A stretch of DNA of 64,000 bases from Adiantum capillus-veneris (Eukaryota > Streptophyta > Polypodiopsida > Polypodiales > Pteridaceae). Within the stretch, counting starts at the first letter, position 1; every line of letters starts with the position of its first letter. Shown here piece after piece: positions 11,378 to 22,330 of the stretch. A program made the position numbers and the translations under genes. The notes under the pieces were generated by a model. That model did not search any database. It saw only the letters and a list, made by a program, of their open reading frames with translations, and had not been told where the DNA came from. The stretch is from contig CM043963.1 in the NCBI GenBank assembly GCA_014529385.2, positions 741,001 through 805,000 on the forward strand. Reading direction: 5' to 3'.

Positions 11378-11642
11378 GGTAACAATCATGTACATAGTCA
11401 TTTCAAAAACAAAAAAAGAGAAGAAAAAAAAAAAGAATGCTACCAGTGAAAGTGGATATTGACAATGGATGGGGTATGGCTTTCAAGGGTCTAGGAGACC
11501 AGTTGTTAGTCATGGATGGATACAATTATTCATCAGAAAGGACTAAACAGGGTGCATCAGCCAAGAAAGCAGTAACATGGCAAATTCAATTGGTACCAGG
11601 TGGGTAAGTATTCAAGAGAACCCTATTGTAGCACAACCTGCA
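11378..11642 (+). other. 3' untranslated part of element A
   Basis: Short non-coding stretch between the pol stop and the stem-loop. It includes an A-rich run at about 11404-11434. Nothing else is recognised. Confidence 0.5.
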
Positions 11643-11667
11643 GCTAGAGGCATCAAATACCTCTAGC
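11643..11667 (+). promoter_or_regulatory. Stem-loop next to the polypurine tract of element A
   Basis: GCTAGAGG and CCTCTAGC form an 8-bp perfect inverted repeat around a 9-base loop. It lies four bases before the purine tract. Element B has the same stem extended to 11 bp at 44532-44555. Confidence 0.7.
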
Positions 11668-11669
11668 TT

Positions 11670-11685
11670 AAGGGGGATGGCTATA
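11670..11685 (+). other. Polypurine tract of element A
   Basis: AAGGGGGATGG at 11670-11680 is followed by CTATA and then the TGATG start of the right LTR. It is the expected plus-strand primer site. Confidence 0.75.
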
Positions 11686-13218
11686 TGATGCATGGTTTTT
11701 AGGACCCCTTCTGAAGATGCAATAAAGGCACAGTCAGTTGTTGGGGAGATGAGGATACTCTAGTCCAAGGGATCTCGAAAGAGAAGAAAAATCTACTTCA
11801 CAAGCACCAAAGAGTAAAAAGTGCCATGGACAGAAGATACGTGGGAACGAGCTCTTATGCATGCCTACAACCTATATCTTACAAAATAGCCCATTCTAGG
11901 TGTGAATTTCTAATGAAATTTACACGAGGATGTTCGTGTGGACTCACAGCACAGCATACTCAGTTTTCACTTTTTTACCGACAGTAAATATTTTTTACCT
12001 ACAGTAAATATTTTTTACCTACAGTAAATATTTTTCACCTACATGGTAAATACAAATCACTTTTTACCTACAGTAACTTTTTTACCCATGGTAAATATTT
12101 TTTACTGCACCATAAGTATTTGGTAGGTAACAGTTCATTGTTACTAGAAGCAGTGATTGGGCATCACCAATGCAGTTACAGGAGGAGAAAAGGGGAAAAT
12201 CTTATGGTAAAGGTGAGTCAACAGGGATAAAGACTTTTGATTTGAAAAGAGACATGCTGATTTTTTCAAAGAACACATGTCAAAAGAAGCCATGGTTGAG
12301 GATTTTTTGAGAATTTGATATTCAGGAGGACCCAACTGCCACCCCCCCCCCCCCCCCCCCCCCGCAGGTCCCCCCCTAACATGTGCAGAACCTCCAGTTT
12401 CAACAGCCACCTTACCTGCTCTTAAATACTGGTCAAGGCCTTATCCCTATGTGTCACAATCAAAAAAATCAGCATTTACCCTCCCCTCTCACATCACTCT
12501 AGAGAATATCTTGATGGTGACATATCAGGTGACCTCAATCTGTTGACCACCCTAAGCAAAAAGTAACCCCAATCAGCGAATTTAAGCATGTTTATCCCTA
12601 ATCCTTTACCCTCTCAGAAACCTATATAAGGAGGCCTTCTCTCACTCAAAACCAACACTTCACCAAGCAACAAAGCTATGACGACATTGCTCACAACAAG
12701 GAGCTATGGATGGAGCTCTACTCTCTCTCCCTCTCTCTCTCTCCCTCTAGTATGCTACATTACTAGCCCTAAAACTTAAATAAGGAGTCTTCTCTCATGC
12801 TCCATGGCCACCATCCTCGCCATCATTCTCTAAGGTATTGATGTGTTGCTAGTAGGATCATACCTACTTGCTGGGTTGATTGTTTTTGACAAGGGATTAT
12901 GCCATCCTTGGCTTGCTTCTCTATATCCTTGTTATGTATGATCAGATGTCGTTGTATTGTTAAGCTGATGTCTTGTGTATATATATGCTACATAAGGTCC
13001 CTAAGCTTCGTTTCTATGTGTTTTGCCATATGTTTTGATGCATCATAATGCCAGAAGTCTCACTTGCCTATGTGCACTATGTGTGAGGTCCCTAAACCTC
13101 TTAATTTAGGGTGGTGCCCCCTTTGTTTTGTTCTTTGCTTGTTTGCATGAGGCGTGGTTTGTGGAGTGTGCACGAGTACAGAGGCCACCCGATTGCACTG
13201 CTCTTTTTCCCGCTATCA
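11686..13218 (+). repeat. Right LTR of element A
   Basis: Matches 3291-4811. It starts TGATGCATGG, ends CGCTATCA, and is followed by the CTTCC duplication. It has a longer C run (12342-12363) and a CT-rich expansion (about 12716-12748) relative to the left LTR. Confidence 0.95.
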
Positions 13219-15191
13219 CTTCCCTCTAGATTGTGTGAGAGTAGCACCATAAGTGGTTGTTCACATATGCATAGGATGGAAGTAGGTTTAAACCCTAACA
13301 AAAAGGATCAAATGGTTGGGAGTTTATTGGACATCAATGAAAATGGATATCCAAGTATTCTAAAATATGTGAGCAATGTTGTGAGGTAACACCAATATCA
13401 TATGACCACTATTCAACATTGCGGTTGTACCTCAATGGAGGGAATCCTTAGTGGAATATCTTATAGCAACAATCTTTTCTGAGACATGTAGTAAACAAAG
13501 ATAGAGAGAAATTTCAATTGAGGCTTAAGACTATACTATAATTGAAAGCCAATTATATAAACAATGAGGTGAAGACAGATATTATCTTAGAGCAAGTGCA
13601 TGCAAAATTAGCAAGAATGCATTTTCCAGCTAACATCACCTTGAGGTTGACGACTATGGTTAGGATATGGTGGCCTTCTCTAGTTTTTGATACCAAAGAA
13701 TATGGTAAATGATGTGATGCTTGTCGAATATCAAAGATGTGATAGAAGCAAGATGAATTGCCATTAAGATGAATGATAGGAGCCACAATGTTTGCCAAAT
13801 GCTGCATAAACATTTTTGAGCTATTTAGCCACAATCTTGTAAAAGCCAAACACAATATATCATTGTGTCTACCGACTATTTGACAAAATGGAGTAAAGTA
13901 GAAGTCTAGTTTTGAATCTAACTTACTTTTAATCAACTTGCCATCCTACCGCCTCACTAATTTGGGGCCTAGGGATCATCAACAAGGTGGTGCCAAGCTA
14001 TCAACTCACACCTAGATCCACCCACACACTTAGCCTTCAAGTTTTTTTTGGACCTTGGTAGAGAATTTGTGTGATTATTTTGTGGTAGGGTTGCTCTTTG
14101 TAAGCACCTGATAGTAGTTAAGAAAATTATCGTGAAAATTGTAAGAGGTCCCTAAACTACACTGAAGTTGCAAAGCAAAGTGAAGGTGGGAGAGACACTG
14201 AAAATGAAGTAATAAATTCTGGTAAGATGATCACTCATGATATGGACATACCTCAAATTCACTCTACTATTGAGCCGAGTTCACTTTATTGTTGAGCCGG
14301 TTCAAATGTTAGCATCAGTTAAGCGAATAATTAGTGATAGTGCGGGAGCTCGGCCTAGAAATTTGAAATTAAAAATCCAAATGAAAAACCAATATTCCAT
14401 TGACGGTTTGTAGGGTTGAGTGCATGACGTAATTGATGACGGCTTAGGGCCTCTGTTGAAATCAAGCAAGATGAGGTTGGCCAAGGAAAGCATTCTCTAC
14501 TGGACAAGGTAGGAAATCAATTTGACTTCTATGTGATGATGAAGCCGCGTCAGGGGCGTGTGGTATATGATTTGGTAGGTGGTTGTAAATAATGAAGAGT
14601 GCTTGTAGCAAAAGGGTGTATCATTGTCTTGGCATGGGTTAGGGCTAGAGTGCAACACAGCTTGTTGGTGCAGATAAATCTCAAGACGCAGATAGCTAGC
14701 ATCCTTTCAATAATGGTGCCTACATTCTATAGTTGATATGAGGCTAGGGGCAAGCACTTAGTGCAAATAGGTTTGTGGTGATTGCACTTGGAACTTTTGG
14801 GTGTTAAAGACCAGTGTGAGAAAAGGATTTGACTTGCTTGGAAAAGGCACCGATTCTATTAATATGTGACCACCAAATGCAGAGGAACCTCAAAGCTATT
14901 TACAATTGTGATGACAAAAAAGGTGCAAGTTGACTTTAATGTTTAAATCCGGTTCCCATCACTAAGGTCAGTGCGTGTGCACACACACACACACTTGTGG
15001 TTCCCACAACTAAGGCACGCGCACGCACAGACACACACACACACAATTGTTTCAAAGCTATTGTTATGCAGAGATTACATGAGCTAAAGATACAATAATC
15101 ATGCAAAGTTGACCGAGTGATTGATTGCACTAATGGAGCTCAATTACAACAAGGAGATGCTCAATAAAAGGATACTTACAATAGAAGATAG
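13219..15191 (+). repeat. LINE-derived tandem unit, copy 2 (left part), internally deleted
   Basis: Resumes the host unit after element A, matching 18204 onward and 1 onward. Relative to copy 1 about 1.09 kb is missing at about 14165: sequence like 850-860 is joined to sequence like 1949, which removes almost all of the ORF1-like part including the knuckle. The copy then continues through the two CA-rich stretches to the insertion at 15192. Confidence 0.8.
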
Positions 15192-15450
15192 TGAGGCAGT
15201 CCGGGGCGGGCAACAAGAAGAGCAACCTCTAGACACCCTTCAAGGCTCCCGTGCTGCTCAATGGGGCTGGGGCACAACACAACACAAACCAAAACAACAA
15301 ACCCACAGCCAAATCCCAACTACACAATGGGCACCACCTAGTTTAAGAGCGAACTAGGATGCAAAAGAGGAGAATCGTTAGAGCAACCCACAAACAAGCG
15401 AGGAATTTACACTAACCCTAACACCAATGGAACACTCTCACACACTAAAA

Positions 15451-15488
<38 letters not shown>

Positions 15489-17844
15489 TGCTCGGGCTGC
15501 TTTGAAACGTATCGGCAATGATCAAGCAAACACAACTATATATTTAAGAAAAAGAGAGAAAGGGGGAGGGGGTGCTTGTTGCATTAATACCTTCTTACAA
15601 ATCTGTCATGACAAATCAAAGTGAGATTAGTATTTGTTCAACATAGCTTGCGTAAATTTCACCATAACACATCACAAAAAAAAAGCCACCCCAATCACTG
15701 TCTTAAAGCCAGGGGAGTCCTCTCCACCTTGTCGCCCTCTTACAGTATGTGGGATTTATGGCTAGATTGATGACAACACCAGAGACAAGCTATCAAGAAC
15801 TTAACAAAAAACACCAAGACACTTACGCATCATTGTTGTCCATTACTTCACGTTGGAAGGGAGACAAAGTATCCATGCTTAGTCCAAATCCACCCTCCTT
15901 GATTCAGCAAATGTTGGGCTTACACTAGTAGGAGAAATGATAGATTTCCTACTCTCAATTGAATGATCACTCTCTCTCTTACAATGGCATAGAGTTCCCT
16001 TGCTAATCTCCTATTACAACACATGCACATGCATAATGCCAATGAGCTTCCACTCAAGAGCTCCTTCTAGAGAGGTTGAGCTTAGCTTCTCAAGCTATAG
16101 CATAGTGCTCTTGCTTATGGCTCCCCCCTTTTGTGCTAGCTACACCCTCCTTTTATAGCAATTTTGAAGGCTAGGGTTACTCCTCTAACCATGGTTGGGT
16201 TAGATTTTCAGCAATTTATCTAATTTCTTTTGCTTGGAATTATCAAGAAGTTGGTGGGGAAAGAGAGAGGAGAGAAATGGAGGTGATAGGACTTTTCATA
16301 GTGGGTTAGTGTTAGTAGAGTTAGTATTAATTTACAAATGGAATTGGATATTTACAATGGGAGTATCCATGTAGGATACAAATAAGGAAGAAAAACTCTT
16401 AAGAGGTAAGAAAAGGTGGATTTCTTACAAGGTTGATGCTCCAAGTGTCTTGAGTAGGGCCAATTTTGACGCTTGTTGACGGTCCACTAGCTTTGACGGT
16501 ACATTTTTTCTCCACTCTTGACCTTCCTTGAGAGACAAGGTAATTGAAGTTGAGTAATCAACCACCATGATATTGTCTTTTGAGAGAAGAGGCTGAATTT
16601 TGTGGTTTTTTTATAGATATGGGTAATTTGGAGGAGGAAAAATGAGACTAGGTGGTCAATTTTGGAATGGAATTGTGTGTGGGAGGTATGAGTTCACCAT
16701 GGTTTCTCTTATTCTTCAAGGTTGAGGAGAAGGTGAGTAGGGTGCAGAGAGGAGTGGTGAGAGAGGTGGGGATGATGAGTGGAGAAGGTGTGTGAAAGAG
16801 GAAAATGATAAAGTGGAAGAGAGAGTGTGGCTGCATAGCATGGGAAAACTGAGGTCCACTAAAAAAATCATAGCTCACAGCTCGTAGCTCAAAAAAATAT
16901 AAAAAAATTTGAGGCAAAAGTTCAGCCCACGAGCTACAACTTTTGTTTGTATTACCTTTTCAAATTCGGAGAGCAAGTGAACTTTAAAAATTCAGCAAAA
17001 CCGACCGTTTTTTTCCACTGCACAAGGTCCTTGTGGGGTTCTTCTTTGGATGATTCTTTTGAATACCTCCAAGAGTGAGCCCTCCATAGTGCATGTATGC
17101 ATGCCACCTACCCTTGACCTTATTTGGTAGATCTATAATTGAAGATATTGTTGAGATCATGATATAAGTGAATAGTACAACTAAGAAAATCAAATATTGA
17201 GGGGTCTAAAAAATATGTACATGTCAAATATAAATAATATAAGTGGAAAAAATATAAAGGGGTCAAAAGAAATCTCTCTCATTATGAGGCTACCATAAAA
17301 AGATAAATATTCTTGGTGTTCTAATTTTTTAGAAAAAAAAACAAAATAGATGTAGGAAGGGAAAAATCACATAAATAAAACTAGTTTTTTTGGATTTTTG
17401 TTGGGGTGGAGTTACACCAAATATAAGAGAAGCTTACATGAAAATATTTCTATATGGAATAAAGAGTATAAAAATGGTAAGAAAAAATTGTGGTAATGGT
17501 GAGGCAATGTACAGAGCATAAATAACACAACCTAGGTAGAAATATTTAAATAAATACCAAAATAATTATGAAAAAATCTTTTATTTAGGCTCTATATACA
17601 AAGAAATATTTACATACGCATGGGCCATAATATACTTATATTTTTTATATTTTATATTTTTTTTGGCTCAACTAGCCCAATGACTAGCTAATTGAGGGTT
17701 TTTTAAGAATATATGGGAAAAGTCCCGTGACTCACGCACGCCTATGTACAGTGAAAGGGTGAGGGTAACCACAGTGTTTGAGTGATTTGATAGGGGGGGG
17801 ATAACTCACTATGGCAATCACAGAGAGCCGAAAAACGGCTATCA
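15192..17844 (-). mobile_element. Probable solo LTR, 2.65 kb, minus orientation
   Basis: The linker of unit copy 2 is split here. The uninterrupted form is seen at 2930-2950, where AGATAG runs into TACTAATAATT. The insert starts TGAGG, ends TATCA, and is flanked by ATAG on both sides. It has no recognisable coding domain. On the minus strand it starts TGATAG, ends CCTCA, and carries TATAAAAGGAGGG near 16148-16160, as in an LTR promoter. The most likely explanation is an LTR left after recombination between the two LTRs of a large element. A non-autonomous element is the alternative. It contains a GA run at about 15453-15485. Confidence 0.65.
15453..15485. repeat. (GA)n microsatellite
   Basis: About sixteen GA dinucleotides within the probable solo LTR. 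Confidence 0.95.
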
Positions 17845-18203
17845 ATAGTACTAATAATTATGTTGAGCCTCACAATAACGCTTGGATACCACTTGTAAGG
17901 CTCAAATCAAGGCAGATAATGATTAGTTGCATTCATGATTTAAACATTAAGCTATCGTGCCAATTTAAAATGACGTAAGCAATCAAAATTCAAAATAATA
18001 CAAAATAGGTAGATTGATAAGATAGGATGCATTAGTTTGTACAATGATTTGTATGCTGATATAGCACTTTGAGAGTGTAGCCTTAAGCCACATGTTGAGC
18101 CACATGTCCTAATACATGGCATAGAAGGTGTTACACTTAGGTGAGAGGTAGTGGCATGTAGGTGGCACATAGGCAGTCATGCAAAGTGTAGGGTTGCTTC
18201 CTT
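17845..18203 (+). repeat. Linker of unit copy 2 (right part)
   Basis: Matches 2942-3290 of copy 1. At 18195-18210 it holds the uninterrupted version of the element A insertion site. Confidence 0.85.
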
Positions 18204-19386
18204 CTAGATTGTGTGAGAGTAGAACCATAAAGGGTTGTTCACATATGCATAGGATGGAAGTAGGTTTAAACCCTAACAAAAAGGATCAAATGGTTGGGAG
18301 TTTATTGGACATCAATGAAAATGGATATCCAAGTATGCTAAAAGATGTGAGCAATGTTGTGAGGTAACACCAATATCATATGACCACTATTCAACATTGC
18401 TATTGTACCTCAATGGGGGCAATGCTTAGCGGAGTATCTCATAACACCAATCTTTTTTGAGACATGGAGTAAACAAAGATAGAGATAAATTTCAATTGAG
18501 GCTTAAGATTATACTATGATTGAAAGCCAACTATATAAACAATGAGGTGAAGACCAAAAACTTTATATATGTGCTAGTGAGGACATATATATTCCTATCT
18601 TAGAGCAAGTGCATGAAAAATTAGCGAGAATGCATTTTTCAGCTACTAACACCACCTTGAGGTCGATGACGATGGTTATGATATGGTGGCCTACTCTATT
18701 TTTTGATGCCAAAGAATATTGGTAATGATGTGATGCTTGTCAAATATCAAAGATGTGATAGAAGGAAGATGAATTGCCATTAAGATGAATGATACGAGCC
18801 ACAATTTTTGCCAAATGGGGAATAGATTTTTTTGAGCTATTCAACCACAATCTTGTAAAAGCCAAACACAATATATCATTGTGGCTACCGACTATTTGAC
18901 AAAATGGAGTGAAGTAGAAGTCTAGTTTTGAATCTAACTTAATTTTAATCAACTTGCCAACCTAACCCCTCACTAATTTGGACCTAGGGATCATGAACAA
19001 GGTGGTGCCACACTATCAACTCACACCTAGATCCACTCACACACTTATCCTTCAAGTTTTTGTTGGACCTTGGTAGATAATTTGTCTGATTATTTTGTGG
19101 TAGGGTTGCCCTTTGTAAGCACCTGATAGTTGAGAAAATTATCGGTAAAATTGTAAGAGGTCCCTAAACTGCACTTATTTAGTCCCCACGAGTGTCCTTG
19201 TTCATTTTTTGCCAACTTTCTTTCTGGGTTAGATCCATGTCACCCCGGAGTGCATTTTGAGAAAATGGAAAAATCCCCCAATCCCTCGTACACCAAGGCT
19301 GTCTTGGGATCCATGGGATAGGATAATAAATCCCCATCTGATCGAGGAGAAAAAATCTAGATGGTAATCTGCAAGCATAGAGAGGC

Positions 19387-20430
19387 TTGGAGTTACAAGA
19401 GTGCACGGATATCTTAGAAGCACATCTCACTCCAATCCGTTTTAAGCTATCAATAGAAGCTTTTGGACACCACAAGAGATCACTTGAGGATGCAAGGAGA
19501 GTTGTTCCTGATTCAGATCCATCAATTAGAAATACAACCTTTCAAAATTTAAAGAAAATCCTACCACAGTTGGTTGAAGTGAAAAATGTGTGTACAGTAT
19601 TGGTCCCACCAAACTGGCTTTTAAAAAAAAGCTTATCATGCTAGCCAACTCATCCTTAGTGTTTGGATTTATGATCAAGGTTCCATCCCGAGAATAACTC
19701 ATTAGATGGATATCCAACCCTATGGTCCTCAACCATGGCAAAATGATTGACTATATTCAATACCTAACCAAAGGGTTTTACATTGTTCAGTTCTATATTT
19801 TATTGTAACTAACAAAGTCCTTGTAAAAAGCCCATTGTACCTTAATTGCTTCCTAGTTTTCATTCTACCATGGAATCCATCCTTTGAATCTCCAAATTCC
19901 TTCAAGGAAATGTGCCCGGTGTGGGTTGACTTCTTCAACTTGCTGATTTGGTTGTGGGATAATCTCAAAGACCTTACAGGTATTCTGGATAATCTTTTGT
20001 TTGTACCAATGCATAGAAATTTGGGGATCATGGAAAATAAGGTGTGCATATGTAAGCCTCCTCCAAAGAGCATGGTAATTAATGTAGGAGCAAGTTGAAA
20101 AGTGATCCCTCTTAGATTTGGTACATTTTTTAGAGCATGTCTCAAGTGTAATGGGTTCGGCCACTTTGCTAGAGGCTGCCATCTGAATGGTGCTAATGAA
20201 GCTACAGATGGTGGGACCTAAAAGATACAAGAAACCGCATCCAAAGAACCAACAATTTCCAACATGGAAGCTGAATTTACAAAGCAAGGTGAAGGTGGGA
20301 GGGACACTGAAAATGAAGTAATCAAATCTGGTAAGATGATCACCCATGATGTGGACATCCCTCATGTTCACTCTACTATTGAGCTGCTTTCACTGAGCCG
20401 GTTCAAATGCTAGCATCAGTTGAGCCATGC
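19387..20430 (+). pseudogene. LINE ORF1 remnant with intact-looking CCHC knuckle (copy 3)
   Basis: The best preserved copy of the ORF1-like region. The part at 19835-20098 reads as a DUF4283-like domain (W-V-D-F-F-N-L and L-W-D-N-L-K, then P-P-P-K-S). After a stop and a shift, about 20133-20185 reads through a full C-x2-C-x4-H-x4-C knuckle. These domains in this order are typical of ORF1 of plant L1-type LINEs. Stops before the domain and between domain and knuckle make it a pseudogene. The following Asn/Glu-rich tail has no known motif. Confidence 0.65.
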
Positions 20431-20849
20431 CAAGATTACAATTTTGTGCATTCCTTGTTATCAAAGCACCAATGTAGCCTTGTCAAAAAAATTCCTTGGC
20501 CCCTACCCCAAGGATAATGGATGAGAGCTGGCAACAAGTCTTTGTGATCAAGTGCAAGTGAGTAAAAAAAACCTTAGTGTGTATTAACTTCCACCGCAAG
20601 GAGAACCCCGGATAGTCGGAAATCTTCTATTAATTTGAGAAACTTCTCCAAGGTACTTCAAGCCAGGAATTGGAGGGGCCTACCTACCTCAAATATGTCC
20701 TCCTCTTGACTGACTGTGGTGGAGGCAAGCAGCAATGGAAACAAGGGTAGTCCTCAGGGTGATATGGAGGAGGATAACAGAAGAGATATAGTGATGGATG
20801 CTTCTTCAAGTGCGAAGGAGTTTTTCCCAATCTCCCCATAATAGGTGAC

Positions 20850-21551
20850 CTACATATTCAGCCTTGGAATGTGAAGGGCATTAAGTCAACCAAAAAGAGT
20901 GTTTTGTTGTAGGAGGTCAGAAAAGTAGCTACAAATTGGTGGCTTATTTAGGAGCACCATATTGACACTTATAGTTGCATGAAGTAGGCAATAGGGAATA
21001 AGCTGGTGTATTATGGCAATGGCACTCTTGGGTTTAGTGGTGTGATCTCCATTATTGATAGGGAGTTGGAACCACAAGTAGTGCTTAATCGTGCGACAGG
21101 GAGAGTCCTTGGGGTAAAAGCTAGGTTGGGAGGCCATTTTATTACCATTATTAACAAATATGCTTCATGCAATGCTAAGGGGACAGCCAAACTTCGGGTA
21201 TTTGAGGGATCAACCTCTGGAAGGAGATTGGTGCATCATGGGGGGATTTCAATTGGTGGAAGCTTGAAAGGACAAAACGGGTTTGACTAGCCTACTGGTA
21301 GGTTTTGAAAAGTCCAAATAGCAAGCATTTTTCAAGAAATGGGTGTTCCATTTTTACTTGTGGATTGTTAGTTTGTGGATTAGCTCTCCCGGCTAGACAT
21401 ACACAAGCCTCTACTATGCCAACACGGCTTTGTGTCTAGATAGGTGCTACATCCCTAATCATGCAAATTATCTTCCCCTTCTATGATGTTGTGTGTTGAT
21501 ACCTCCAAGCGTATGTTAGAGCACTTTCCCATTAAGATTCACATAGCCATG
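20850..21551 (+). pseudogene. LINE ORF2 endonuclease domain remnant, truncated
   Basis: Plus-strand sequence reads an N-terminal W-N-V-K-G motif (about 20862-20880), then G-V-I-S-I-I, then G-R-V-L-G-V-K and I-I-N-K-Y-A (about 21006-21190). A fold-end motif L-E-H-F-P-I-K-I lies near 21517-21545. These fit an apurinic-type (exo/endo/phosphatase) endonuclease, which nicks target DNA for LINE integration. Stops and frameshifts occur throughout. The reverse transcriptase that should follow is missing, because element C begins at 21552. Confidence 0.7.
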
Positions 21552-22188
21552 TGTTAGTGGGTCGCCACAATGGACGTCTGCAGCATAGCTCTTTTATACT
21601 AACATAATGTCAATATGCAAGGAAGCGACTCGGGATGGGGCACGGAGACTTAATGAGAGTGTCAATCTCACCAAACTAGGTCATCACGCCTTTTCGGAAT
21701 CCAAATGAATCCAGAATGCCACGAAACTTAAGGAGAGGTATCACAACACTTAAGGGCTCAATCCTACCAAGTTTTTTCACCATCTGGGAAGGTACATAAA
21801 TCACAATCCATCACAAAAAATGTGCAAAAAACTGAAACAAAAGTACTTGGAAAGGTCCTCCTTAAGCATAGAAACACTTATCCATCGTCAAAACATAGAA
21901 AAAAACCATTTTAATCTCCTAATCAATGCATTTAGCTCACAAACAACGCATCGTGAACCACAACAGAATTGGAAATGATCACACTTAGATTGCAGAGCAA
22001 GAGACAAGGAACGCAATGTGCTATTTAGAAACGAATTCTGATTACCAGTTCAGGAGAAAAGAAGATTACAATTTGTAGCAGTAAGAGGCCTCCACAGTGT
22101 ATGTTTTTGATTCCTCAAGCTAATGATAATTCTCCGCTCAAAACTAAGTGTTTTGACTTTAAAAGTTAAGGGGGCTTTCCCACGACCA
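21552..22188 (-). repeat. 3' LTR of element C (inner boundary uncertain)
   Basis: The outer end, TGTTAGTGGG on the plus strand, abuts LINE sequence. Its first 44 bp match the LTR end next to the primer-binding site at 39722. The inner boundary is only a guess: on the minus strand a purine-rich AAGAGGCAGGA is followed by TGGTCGTGGG at 22188. No TATA box is clear. Confidence 0.35.
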
Positions 22189-22330
22189 TCCTGCCTCTTA
22201 CAAAGGTGTAGACTTAGAGAAGTAGAGAGGGTATTGTCTAACTACATCACAGTTACAACTCATCCTAGACTAAATTACATGGCTTTCTTTGAAAAAATAG
22301 AGTGTTTACAGGGTTTGGTGTGCATCGAGT

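Larger units (their letters stand above)
3291..13218 (+). mobile_element. Element A: Tat-like Ty3/Gypsy LTR retrotransposon, structurally complete, coding frames broken
   Basis: A 9.93-kb element with two similar LTRs (1521 and 1533 bp), 5-bp target duplications, a primer-binding site just inside the left LTR and a purine-rich tract just before the right LTR. Inside are small upstream frames, then gag, protease, RT, RNase H, a second RNase H-like domain and integrase, in that order. The second RNase H between RNase H and integrase is the hallmark known from the Tat lineage of plant Gypsy elements. Gag to integrase lies mostly in one frame, so a single polyprotein was probably made, but at least seven stops and two frameshifts now break it. 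The LTRs differ at few positions, so insertion was fairly recent relative to the surrounding units. Confidence 0.93.
18204..21551 (+). repeat. LINE-derived tandem unit, copy 3, running on into the LINE endonuclease
   Basis: Matches copy 1 until about 20430. There copies 1 and 2 go on to a different segment (about 2110-2700), while copy 3 continues into LINE ORF2-type sequence. It ends abruptly at 21551 at the LTR of element C. Confidence 0.8.
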
